Source: Hymenobacter sp. UV11 | GTDB lineage: Bacteria; Bacteroidota; Bacteroidia; Cytophagales; Hymenobacteraceae | Assembly (NCBI RefSeq): GCF_004684095.1 | Contig: NZ_SRII01000008.1 | Coordinates: 62,001 to 126,000 of the forward strand | Direction: 5' to 3' | DNA length: 64,000 bases | In this document: one piece after another, positions 58,286 through 64,000 of the stretch | Position numbering within the stretch: the stretch's first letter is position 1 | Layout: each line of letters opens with the position of its first letter | Translations under genes and position numbers: made by a program | The notes under the pieces: generated by a model | Told to the model about the DNA's origin: nothing | The model's input: only the letters and a program-made list of their open reading frames with translations | Databases searched by the model: none

Positions 58286-58404
58286 AGAACGTCATGCTCA
58301 TCTAGCGTTCGCCTGTCGAAGCATCTCTGCCGCTTCGTTTGCCAATGCTCAACGAAGCGGCAGAGATGCTTTGACAGGCGGACGCTAGATGAGCATGACG
58401 TTCT
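58286..58404. repeat. 54-bp near-perfect inverted repeat between accB and accC
   Basis: Arms 58286-58339 and 58351-58404 pair in 52 of 54 positions, with an 11-base loop. Both ends carry AGAACGTCATGCT. A relative with the same ends is at 63747-63848. It lies within the accB-accC intergenic gap of a co-directional gene pair. Confidence 0.93.
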
Positions 58405-58424
58405 ATATAAATTGGGTACGGTGT

Positions 58425-58937
58425 TTACTCAATCAGAAACAGCGGCTGGTCGTACTCCACGGGGGTAGCGTTCTCCACCAGCACCTTCACGATGCGGCCG
58501 GCCTGCTCGGCCTCAATCTCATTGAACAGCTTCATGGCCTCGATGATGCAGATAACCTGGCCTTTTTCCACCATATCGCCTACCTGCGCAAACACCGGCG
58601 AATCGGGCCCGCTGCTGCGGTAGAAGGTGCCAATCATGGGCGACTTGAGGGGCGTGTAGCTAGCCGTGCTGGCGGGCTCGGCCGCGGCCGGGGGGGTAGG
58701 GGCCGCCGCGATGGTGGGCGCCGCCACTGGCTGCGGGGCCGGGGCAGCGGGCGCCGCGCTCATGCTCACTACCTGCTTGGTGTTGGGCTCGCGCTGCACC
58801 GAGATTTTAAACTCCTCAGTTTCAATATTGACTTTATTGAGGCCCGACTTGGCGATAAAGTCGAGCAGTTCCTGGAGTTCTTTGGCTTTCATGGCAGCGT
58901 CTTTTTTGGGCGGGGTTTTGGAAGATTCTTTCGACAT
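58425..58937 (-). CDS. accB: acetyl-CoA carboxylase, biotin carboxyl carrier protein
   Basis: 170 residues from the ATG at 58937; the internal ATG at 58892 (MKAKELQELLDF) is also possible. N-terminal helix (KELQELLDFIAKSGLNKVNI), an Ala/Pro-rich linker with several PAAPAP runs, and a C-terminal biotinyl domain with the biotin-accepting Lys in CIIEAMKLFNEIEAE. Carries carboxybiotin between AccC and the carboxyltransferase subunits, which are not in this window. The longer frame upstream runs into a repeat and was rejected. Confidence 0.96.
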   Translation of the reverse strand: MSKESSKTPPKKDAAMKAKELQELLDFIAKSGLNKVNIETEEFKISVQREPNTKQVVSMSAAPAAPAPQPVAAPTIAAAPTPPAAAEPASTASYTPLKSPMIGTFYRSSGPDSPVFAQVGDMVEKGQVICIIEAMKLFNEIEAEQAGRIVKVLVENATPVEYDQPLFLIE

Positions 58938-58947
58938 CGGAGGGGAG

Positions 58948-59025
58948 GTAGCGTAGACTCGGCGAGTCCGCGCGTTGAAACGTTTGGCTGCTACCACGCG
59001 CAGGCTCGCAGAGCCTACGCGCTAC
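58948..59025. repeat. imperfect inverted repeat of the GTAGCG family between efp and accB
   Basis: Left arm 58948-58975 (GTAGCGTAGACTCGGCGAGT...) pairs with right arm 58996-59025 (ACGCGCAGGCTCGCAGAGCC...), allowing a 2-base gap and a few mismatches. In the intercistronic gap just after the efp stop. Confidence 0.75.
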
Positions 59026-59029
59026 AACC

Positions 59030-59593
59030 TTACTTCACGCGCTCTACGTAGGAGTAGTCGCTGGTTTTGATGCGAATTTTTGTGTCAGTATCGATGAAGA
59101 GCGGCACCTGAATGCGGGCCCCGGTTTCAACGGTGGCCGGCTTGAGGGTGTTGGTGGCGGTGTCGCCGCGCAGGCCGGGCTCGGTGTAGGTCACCACGAG
59201 GTCAACGGTAGTGGGCAGCTCGGCGGTGAGGGGCTGCTCGGTTTCGGCGTGCATGAGGATGGTCACGGCCTGGCCTTCCTTCATGAGGTCAGCGAAAGGC
59301 ACCATCTCCTCGTTCAGCACAATCTGCTCAAACGTGTCGTTGTCCATGAACGTGTAGCCGTAGTCGTCCTTAAACAGGTACTGGTGGGGGCGCTGCTCCA
59401 CGCGGGCGGTTTCGACCTTTACGCCGGCGTTGAAGGTGTTGTCCAAAACCCTGCCCGTCTTGATATTGCGCAGCTTGGTGCGCACGAAGGCCGGGCCTTT
59501 ACCGGGTTTCACGTGCTGAAATTCGGTAATAACGTGCAGGTCGTTGTTGTACATCAACACGAGCCCATTGCGGAAGTCGGCGGTGGTAGCCAT
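59030..59593 (-). CDS. efp: translation elongation factor P
   Basis: 187 residues, standard length. Relieves ribosome stalling at polyproline stretches. KOW-like N domain with the loop HVKPGKGPAFVRTKL (modifiable Lys near residue 32-33), then two OB domains; the signature near the C-terminus reads TLKPATVETGARIQVPLFID. Located between fabH and accB, a usual order in Bacteroidota. Confidence 0.97.
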   Translation of the reverse strand: MATTADFRNGLVLMYNNDLHVITEFQHVKPGKGPAFVRTKLRNIKTGRVLDNTFNAGVKVETARVEQRPHQYLFKDDYGYTFMDNDTFEQIVLNEEMVPFADLMKEGQAVTILMHAETEQPLTAELPTTVDLVVTYTEPGLRGDTATNTLKPATVETGARIQVPLFIDTDTKIRIKTSDYSYVERVK

Positions 59594-59601
59594 CTCTTTG
59601 A

Positions 59602-59695
59602 ATTAAAAATTATGAATTAAAAATTGTGAATTGAAACTGATAAATATACGAGTTGCTGGAAAGGCAATTCATCATTCATCATTCACAATTAAGAA
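59602..59695. repeat. AT-rich degenerate palindrome between fabH and efp
   Basis: ATTAAAAATTATGAATT and AATTGTGAATTG words on the left pair loosely with CAATTCATCATTCATCATTC on the right. The fabH stop codon lies inside its right end. Repeats built on such ATGAATT words are seen elsewhere as intergenic filler; function unknown. Confidence 0.5.
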
Positions 59696-60681
59696 TCGTA
59701 TGCCCATTTGATGTGCATGGCGCCCCAGGTGAACCCGCCGCCGAAGGCCGCGAAAATGAGGTTGTCGCCCTTGTGCAACTGCTTTTCGTAGTCCCAGAGG
59801 CACAGGGGAATGGTGCCGTTGGTGGTGTTGCCGTAGCGCTGGATGTTGAGCATCACTTTTTCGGGCCCTACCCCCATGCGGTGGGCTGTGGCGTCGATGA
59901 TGCGCTTATTGGCCTGGTGGGGCACCAGCCAGGCCACGTCGTCGTGGCTGAGGCCCTGGCGGGCCATTACCTGGGCGGCTACGTCGGCCATGCTGGTCAC
60001 GGCAAACTTAAAGACCGTGGCGCCTTCCTGGTAGATGTAATGCTCCTTATTGGCGATGGTTTCGGCCGTGGGCGGGCGACGGCTACCCCCCGCTTTTTGG
60101 TGCAGAAACTGCTCGCCGTTGCCTTCGGTGCGCAGCACCTGGTCGAGGATGCCGTAGCCATCGGTGCTGGGCTCGAGGAGCACGGCCCCAGCGCCATCGC
60201 CAAAGATGATGCAGTTGGAGCGGTCGGTGTAGTCCACGATGGCCGACATTTTATCGGCCCCCACTATCACCACCTTCTTGTACATGCCGCCCTGAATGAA
60301 CTGCGCGCCGGTAGCCAGCGCGTACAAAAAGCCCGAGCACGCCGCGTTCATATCATAGCTGAAGGCATTTTTGATGCCCACCGCGTTGGAAATGATGTTG
60401 GCCGTGGCCGGAAACAGCATGTCGGGCGTCACCGTGGCGCAGATAACAAGGTCGACATCCTCGGGCCGCGTGTTGGTTTTTTCCAGCAGCTGCTGCACCG
60501 CCTTAATGCCCATCACCGAGCTGCCCTGGTCTTTCCCCTTCAGAATGCGGCGCTCTTTGATGCCGGTACGCGAGGTAATCCATTCGTCAGTAGTATCGAC
60601 CAGTTGCTCGAGCTCCTGGTTGGTGAGCACGTAGTCGGGCACGTAGCCTCCGACTCCGGTAATGGCAGCGGTAATCTTCAT
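59689..60681 (-). CDS. fabH: beta-ketoacyl-ACP synthase III
   Basis: 330 residues from the ATG at 60681. Starts fatty acid chains by condensing acetyl-CoA with malonyl-ACP. The thiolase-fold catalytic triad is present: Cys115 in MNAACSGFLYAL, His in VPHQANKRIID and Asn in YGNTTNGTIPL. Other marks: TDEWITSRTGIKERRI and GDGAGAVLLEP. A hairpin ends the plsX transcript upstream and a -7-like box touches its start codon, so it may begin its own unit. Confidence 0.97.
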   Translation of the reverse strand: MKITAAITGVGGYVPDYVLTNQELEQLVDTTDEWITSRTGIKERRILKGKDQGSSVMGIKAVQQLLEKTNTRPEDVDLVICATVTPDMLFPATANIISNAVGIKNAFSYDMNAACSGFLYALATGAQFIQGGMYKKVVIVGADKMSAIVDYTDRSNCIIFGDGAGAVLLEPSTDGYGILDQVLRTEGNGEQFLHQKAGGSRRPPTAETIANKEHYIYQEGATVFKFAVTSMADVAAQVMARQGLSHDDVAWLVPHQANKRIIDATAHRMGVGPEKVMLNIQRYGNTTNGTIPLCLWDYEKQLHKGDNLIFAAFGGGFTWGAMHIKWAYDS

Positions 60682-60686
60682 GAGCG

Positions 60687-60694
60687 CAAAGGTG
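60687..60694 (-). promoter_or_regulatory. -7-like element abutting the fabH start codon
   Basis: CACCTTTG on the minus strand, one base off TAnnTTTG, ending 5 bases before the ATG. Same arrangement as at 9320-9327. Would give a nearly leaderless mRNA. Confidence 0.4.
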
Positions 60695-60706
60695 CGGCCC
60701 GAACGC

Positions 60707-60733
60707 AAAAGTCCGGCCTGAGGCCAGACTTTT
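60707..60733 (-). terminator. intercistronic terminator between plsX and fabH
   Basis: AAAAGTC-C-GGCC pairs with GGCC-A-GACTTTT around loop TGA, with one mismatch. Read on the minus strand it ends in a short T run (CTTTTG). Confidence 0.6.
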
Positions 60734-60738
60734 GGGAG

Positions 60739-61680
60739 TTAGGATTTGAAAGAGTCTTTGATTTGGTCCACGATGCCCGACTGGGCCATCTGGTAGCCTT
60801 GAATTATCATGTTGCAGATGGCCAGCGGCGTGCTAACGCCGTGGCCAATAAGCGCATTGTCGTTGATGCCCAGGATGGGTGAGCCACCAATAGTTTCGTA
60901 ATTTACTTTCTCAAAAAATTCATCGTTCAGGTTGCGGGTCACCATAATGTCGTACATCGACTCGGCCATTTTGAGCATCACGTTGCCCACGTACCCATCG
61001 CACACAATGACGTCGGCCTTGTCGTTAAACAAGTCCCTACCCTCAATATTGCCGATGAAGTGCACGTGCGGGTTCACCTTAAAGAGCTGGTGGGCGGCCT
61101 GGGTTACCACGGCGCCCTTGCCTTCTTCCTCGCCCAGGCTCATTAGCCCCACTTTGGGCCGGGCAATGCCCAGCACATACTGCGCGTAGAGCGAGCCAAG
61201 CTCGCCAAACTGCTCCAGCATTTCGGGTTTGCAGTCGGCATTGGCGCCGGCATCGACCAGGATGCCGTAGCCGCCGGCCAGCTTGGGCACGAAGTTGGCG
61301 ATGGCCGGGCGCAGCACGCCGGGCACGGCCTTCACCGTAAACATGGCGCCCACGAGCATGGCGCCCGTGTTGCCGGCCGAGCAAAACGCATCGACCTCGC
61401 CGCTGTGCAGCATGCGGTAGCCGACGGCAATGCTGCTATCTTTCTTTTGCTGGTAGGCTTTGGTGGGATGCTCTCCCATTTCGATGACCTGGGAGGCGTG
61501 CACTACTTCGAGGGCAGCAGCACTGGGGCCGTATTGTTGCAAGAGCGGGCGCACTTCGGTTTCGGAACCGATAAGTACGACTTGCGCTTTGCCGGCCAGG
61601 CGCTGGGCTGCCAGAACGGCACCGGCCACAGCGGCTTGGGGAGCAAAGTCGCCGCCCATAGCGTCGAGGGCAATTTTCAT
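60739..61680 (-). CDS. plsX: phosphate acyltransferase PlsX
   Basis: 313 residues. Converts acyl-ACP to acyl-phosphate for phospholipid synthesis. Seen: MKIALDAMGGDFAPQAAVAG, HASQVIEMGEHPTKAYQQKK, DSSIAVGYRMLHSGEVDAFC, SAGNTGAMLVGAMF, LVDAGANADCKPEMLEQFGE, GYVGNVMLKMAES. Normal length. Placed between rpmF and fabH as in many bacteria, but framed by hairpins on both sides. Confidence 0.97.
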   Translation of the reverse strand: MKIALDAMGGDFAPQAAVAGAVLAAQRLAGKAQVVLIGSETEVRPLLQQYGPSAAALEVVHASQVIEMGEHPTKAYQQKKDSSIAVGYRMLHSGEVDAFCSAGNTGAMLVGAMFTVKAVPGVLRPAIANFVPKLAGGYGILVDAGANADCKPEMLEQFGELGSLYAQYVLGIARPKVGLMSLGEEEGKGAVVTQAAHQLFKVNPHVHFIGNIEGRDLFNDKADVIVCDGYVGNVMLKMAESMYDIMVTRNLNDEFFEKVNYETIGGSPILGINDNALIGHGVSTPLAICNMIIQGYQMAQSGIVDQIKDSFKS

Positions 61681-61734
61681 GAACGCGGAAAAAGTATAGA
61701 ACTAGCCATAGAGCGTAAACGCACGAAACCAAAC

Positions 61735-61773
61735 CGGGCCGGACTGCCAATCTCAAAAGAGCAGTCCGGCCCG
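61735..61773 (-). terminator. intra-operon terminator between rpmF and plsX
   Basis: CGGGCCGGACTGC pairs perfectly with GCAGTCCGGCCCG (13 bp), loop of 13. On the minus strand TTTGGTTT follows. Could separate ribosomal-protein expression from that of the lipid genes. Confidence 0.65.
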
Positions 61774-61802
61774 ATGGTACCGCGAAATAACAACGCTTTC
61801 GG

Positions 61803-62036
61803 CTATTCTTCGTCCGCGTCCGTATCGCCGGCCACTGCGGGGGCGGCTACCGAGGTATAATTCTTGACGGCCAGCTGGCCATTGTGGTACAGGTCACCGT
61901 CTACCACGTAGGCCTTGTGGCGCAGGTGAAGCTCACCCGTGTTCGGGCAGATAGTCACGGCCTTAGGGGTGAGTTTGTGGTGGCTACGGCGCTTGTCACG
62001 GGTGGCGGTAGAGGTCCGGCGCTTAGGATGTGCCAT
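61803..62036 (-). CDS. rpmF: 50S ribosomal protein L32
   Basis: 77 residues. Starts MAHPKRRTSTATRDKRRSHH, the diagnostic L32 N-terminus; a middle segment LTPKAVTICPNTGELHLRHK keeps one Cys. The C-terminal 20 residues are an acidic extension (VAGDTDADEE). Follows yceD, the usual partner. Confidence 0.97.
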   Translation of the reverse strand: MAHPKRRTSTATRDKRRSHHKLTPKAVTICPNTGELHLRHKAYVVDGDLYHNGQLAVKNYTSVAAPAVAGDTDADEE

Positions 62037-62093
62037 GGTCTTAGGGGGAAATTAAGAGGGTTGAATTAGGAATGTTGAATTAGAGCCAGGGTC

Positions 62094-62633
62094 CTAATTC
62101 AAGTTTTTGAGGGCCGCCCAACGGGGGTCGGCTGGCTCGTCATCGTCCGGGCCTTCGCCTGGGGGGCGGGTCGAGAAGATGAGCTTGGTGGTAGCATCGG
62201 GGTCGTCATCGGCTTCGTTTTGGAAGCGCGGATGCAGCTTTTTCATAGGCAAAGCCAAGCCAATGTAGTCGTAGAGGTGCTGAGCAAGGTTGAGCTCCAG
62301 CGTTTCGGGCGTCACTTGCAGCACGTCGTCGTCCAGCTCCTTGGGCTCGTCGCCGTAGCGTACCAGCAACCGGTTTTCGATGTCTAGCGGGTGGTCAAAC
62401 TCATCGAGGCTGCGGTCGCAGGTGAGGCGCACGGTGCCCACAATGTGCGAGTTGATGGTGATAACGCGCTCCGTTTTGATGAGCGTCACGTCGGCGTGCA
62501 GGTCGCCATCGGCAATAAATTCGCCTTGCGGGTCGAACTCTTCAAAAAAGGCGCGGCCCAGCTCAAACGCAAACTGGTGCGTCTTGAGGGAGAGCCGGGC
62601 GATGGGCAAATCAAATTGCGGGTCCTTTTTCAC
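62094..62633 (-). CDS. yceD: YceD/DUF177 family protein
   Basis: 179 residues if started at the GTG at 62633 (MKKDPQFDLPIARLSLKTHQ). A TTG at 62657 is ruled out because it lies within a perfect promoter box. DUF177 proteins sit next to rpmF across bacteria and are linked to 23S rRNA accumulation. Seen: VGTVRLTCDRSLDEFDHPLD, LLVRYGDEPKEL, LELNLAQHLYDYIGLALPMK. The usual Cys pairs of the family are reduced to the single Cys in LTCDRSL. Its stop lies in a short TTGAATTAG repeat. Confidence 0.92.
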   Translation of the reverse strand: MKKDPQFDLPIARLSLKTHQFAFELGRAFFEEFDPQGEFIADGDLHADVTLIKTERVITINSHIVGTVRLTCDRSLDEFDHPLDIENRLLVRYGDEPKELDDDVLQVTPETLELNLAQHLYDYIGLALPMKKLHPRFQNEADDDPDATTKLIFSTRPPGEGPDDDEPADPRWAALKNLN

Positions 62634-62654
62634 AGTAAGCCGAATAACGGGGGG

Positions 62655-62662
62655 CAAAGGTA
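62655..62662 (-). promoter_or_regulatory. -7 promoter element of the yceD-rpmF unit
   Basis: TACCTTTG on the minus strand, perfect TAnnTTTG, with a TTG about 20 bases further upstream. 21 bases before the GTG at 62633. Confidence 0.65.
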
Positions 62663-62708
62663 CGGGTTTTAGTTGGCTTTATCAAGCATAATTCCCGTGT
62701 GCTACTCC

Positions 62709-63698
62709 CTACCCCCCTCCCTCGCCTGGATAGCGCAGCCCAATGCGCTGGCGCACGGCATCGAGCAGGCGCATCAGCGTCAGGCTGGAGGAGAGGGGTA
62801 GGAGCGGGCTTTCGAGCAGACCCTGGGCCAGGCACTGCTGCACGTGGGCGGCCTCGTAGTGGTAGCCGTCGCCGGGCGGGGGGTAGGAAAATTCCTGCGC
62901 CGCCTGGCCCGGCAGCTGCACCCGCACGCCGTGCGGCGCATACATCGGCCCCAGCAGCCGCAGCTGCCCGCGAGTGCCGTAGAGCACGCACTGGTTGTCG
63001 AGCGGGGCGGCCAGCGTGGAGGCCAGGCTGGCCGTGGCCCCGTTGGCGTAGGCCAGGCTCATGGCGCAGCTCAGGTCAACGCCGGTGCCCGCCGCCACGG
63101 ATATGGCTTCAACTGCCGTTGGCTGGCCTAAAAAAAGCTGGCTGAGAAAGAGCGGATACACCCCAATATCGAGCAGCGAGCCCCCGGCCAGGTTCGGGTT
63201 GAAAAGCCGCCCCAGCGGCTCGTAGGGCATGAATCCGCCGAAGTCCGCCACCAAGTGCTTCACTTCGCCAATGGCGCCCGCCTGTAGCAGTTCCAGCGCG
63301 TGGGCCACGGCCGGAAAATAGCGTGTCCAGAAGGCTTCCATCAGAAATACGCCCCGCGCCTGGGCCACGGCAACCAGTTCCTGCGCCTGGATGGCATTCA
63401 CGGTAAAGGGCTTTTCGCAGAGCACGGCGATGCCGGCCCGCAGGCACAGCAGCGCGTGGGCGTGGTGCTCGGAATGGGGGGTAGCGATGTACACCACGTC
63501 GAGGTCGGGCACGGCGGTGAGCGCTTCGTAGCTGCCCACGGCGTGGGCAGCCCCAAACTCCGCGGCAAAGGCCTGGGCCTTATCCTCGCTACGGGAAGCG
63601 ACGGCGTGCAGAGAGGCTCCCGGCACGTGCGCCAGGTCGGCCGCGAATTTGCGGGCAATGTTGCCCAGGCCCAGGATTCCCCAGCGGTAGGTGCGCAT
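62709..63698 (-). CDS. Gfo/Idh/MocA family oxidoreductase
   Basis: 329 residues. Rossmann domain with WGILGLGNIARKFAADL, VASRSEDKAQAFAAEFGA, YIATPHSEHHAHALLCLRAG and the catalytic Lys in VLCEKPFTVNA; then the C-terminal domain with FLMEAFWTRYFPAVAHALEL and GGSLLDIGVYPLFLSQLFLG. Resembles dihydrodiol dehydrogenase-like and sugar dehydrogenases. It ends just before the yceD promoter and is not part of that operon. Substrate unknown. Confidence 0.92.
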   Translation of the reverse strand: MRTYRWGILGLGNIARKFAADLAHVPGASLHAVASRSEDKAQAFAAEFGAAHAVGSYEALTAVPDLDVVYIATPHSEHHAHALLCLRAGIAVLCEKPFTVNAIQAQELVAVAQARGVFLMEAFWTRYFPAVAHALELLQAGAIGEVKHLVADFGGFMPYEPLGRLFNPNLAGGSLLDIGVYPLFLSQLFLGQPTAVEAISVAAGTGVDLSCAMSLAYANGATASLASTLAAPLDNQCVLYGTRGQLRLLGPMYAPHGVRVQLPGQAAQEFSYPPPGDGYHYEAAHVQQCLAQGLLESPLLPLSSSLTLMRLLDAVRQRIGLRYPGEGGG

Positions 63699-63746
63699 GA
63701 TGTACTGGTTGATTAAGATTTCAGATAATGCTTTGTGGAAGAAAAG

Positions 63747-63848
63747 AGAACGTCATGCTGAGCTTGTCGAAGCATCTCGCTCGCGTCGTTAAACTACTAA
63801 CTCCAACGGCGTGGTAGAGATGCTTCGGCAAGCTCAGCATGACGTTCT
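63747..63848. repeat. 32-bp inverted repeat of the AGAACGTCATGCT family
   Basis: Arms 63747-63778 (AGAACGTCATGCTGAGCTTG...) and 63817-63848 pair in 31 of 32 positions, with a 38-base loop. Shares its ends and the core GAAGCATCTC with the repeat at 58286-58404. Confidence 0.92.
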
Positions 63849-63856
63849 TTTTTCTT

Positions 63857-64000
63857 CTATTTCCCGGCTGCAACGCGTTTCAGCTTCGCTTTCAGCTGGT
63901 CCAACTCGGCCCGCGAAAGGTAGCGGCCGTCGGCCACTACTGCCGCGATGCGGCGGGTATTGGCAATATCTACTAATGGATTGGCGCTGAGTAGCACCAG
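63857..64000 (-). CDS. C-terminus of a probable amidohydrolase (partial)
   Basis: The last 47 codons of a gene that continues past the end of the window. The sequence LVLLSANPLVDIANTRRIAA, then VVADGRYLSRAELDQLKAKL, is the typical closing strand of imidazolonepropionase-like amidohydrolases (the N-P-L-x-D-I and V-V-x-x-G-R-x-L pattern). The catalytic part is outside the window, so the activity is not known. Confidence 0.7.
   Translation of the reverse strand: MVLLSANPLVDIANTRRIAAVVADGRYLSRAELDQLKAKLKRVAAGK

Noticed and set aside
59653..60882. 409-codon open frame opposite fabH
   Set aside because: Antisense to fabH and the end of plsX; no domain.
62634..62657. Longer start (TTG at 62657) for yceD
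   Set aside because: The TTG lies within a perfect TACCTTTG promoter box, so it cannot be in the mRNA; the GTG at 62633 gives the expected N-terminus.

Overview
The window reads as chromosomal DNA of a high-GC member of the Bacteroidota, most likely Hymenobacter or a close relative. The reasons are: three proteins with type IX secretion (T9SS) sorting domains; GH97, YceI, DUF6799-type and DUF7033 families; many starts without a Shine-Dalgarno sequence; repeated matches to the Bacteroidota -7 promoter element TAnnTTTG; and a very frequent GGGGTAGG/CCTACCCC word. The genus is an inference from these features, not from a marker gene. There is no phage, plasmid, transposase or CRISPR array.

Layout. 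1-5.7 kb: DUF6799-like secreted protein, MarR regulator, YceI, dihydrolipoyl dehydrogenase, TPR lipoprotein and two tandem DinB/YfiT paralogs. 6-18.3 kb: secreted GH5 cellulase, YfcC-type carrier, GH97 glycosidase, a PAS-only protein beside a CZB-like protein, a TonB-dependent receptor and an acyltransferase. 18.3-27.2 kb: LytS/LytTR two-component pair, GT39 membrane glycosyltransferase, dgt, a GATase, DUF4291 and guaA. 27.4-33.6 kb: SRP RNA, transaldolase, FtsE, GT2, a sugar aminotransferase and a Gfo/Idh oxidoreductase. 33.6-36 kb: a SAM-I-type riboswitch ahead of an APC amino-acid permease. 36-39 kb: a large secreted beta-helix protein.

39.6-54.9 kb is a surface-glycan locus on the minus strand. 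It holds all six steps to CMP-pseudaminic acid (pseB, pseC, pseH, pseG, pseI and a SpsF-type pseF), plus an SDR, an aldo/keto reductase, two glycosyltransferase candidates, a DUF7033 deacetylase and a Wzx-type flippase. A 764-residue T9SS type B protein lies inside it on the plus strand and splits the operon. This is the most interesting part of the window: nonulosonic acid synthesis wrapped around a gene for an exported repeat protein.

55-63.7 kb is a conserved housekeeping block: ffh, then on the minus strand yceD-rpmF-plsX-fabH-efp-accB-accC (lipid synthesis, ribosome and EF-P), a small lipoprotein and a second Gfo/Idh oxidoreductase. The window ends inside the C-terminus of a probable amidohydrolase.

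Between genes there are many long near-perfect inverted repeats of several sequence families. Three of them exactly fill the gap between convergent genes.
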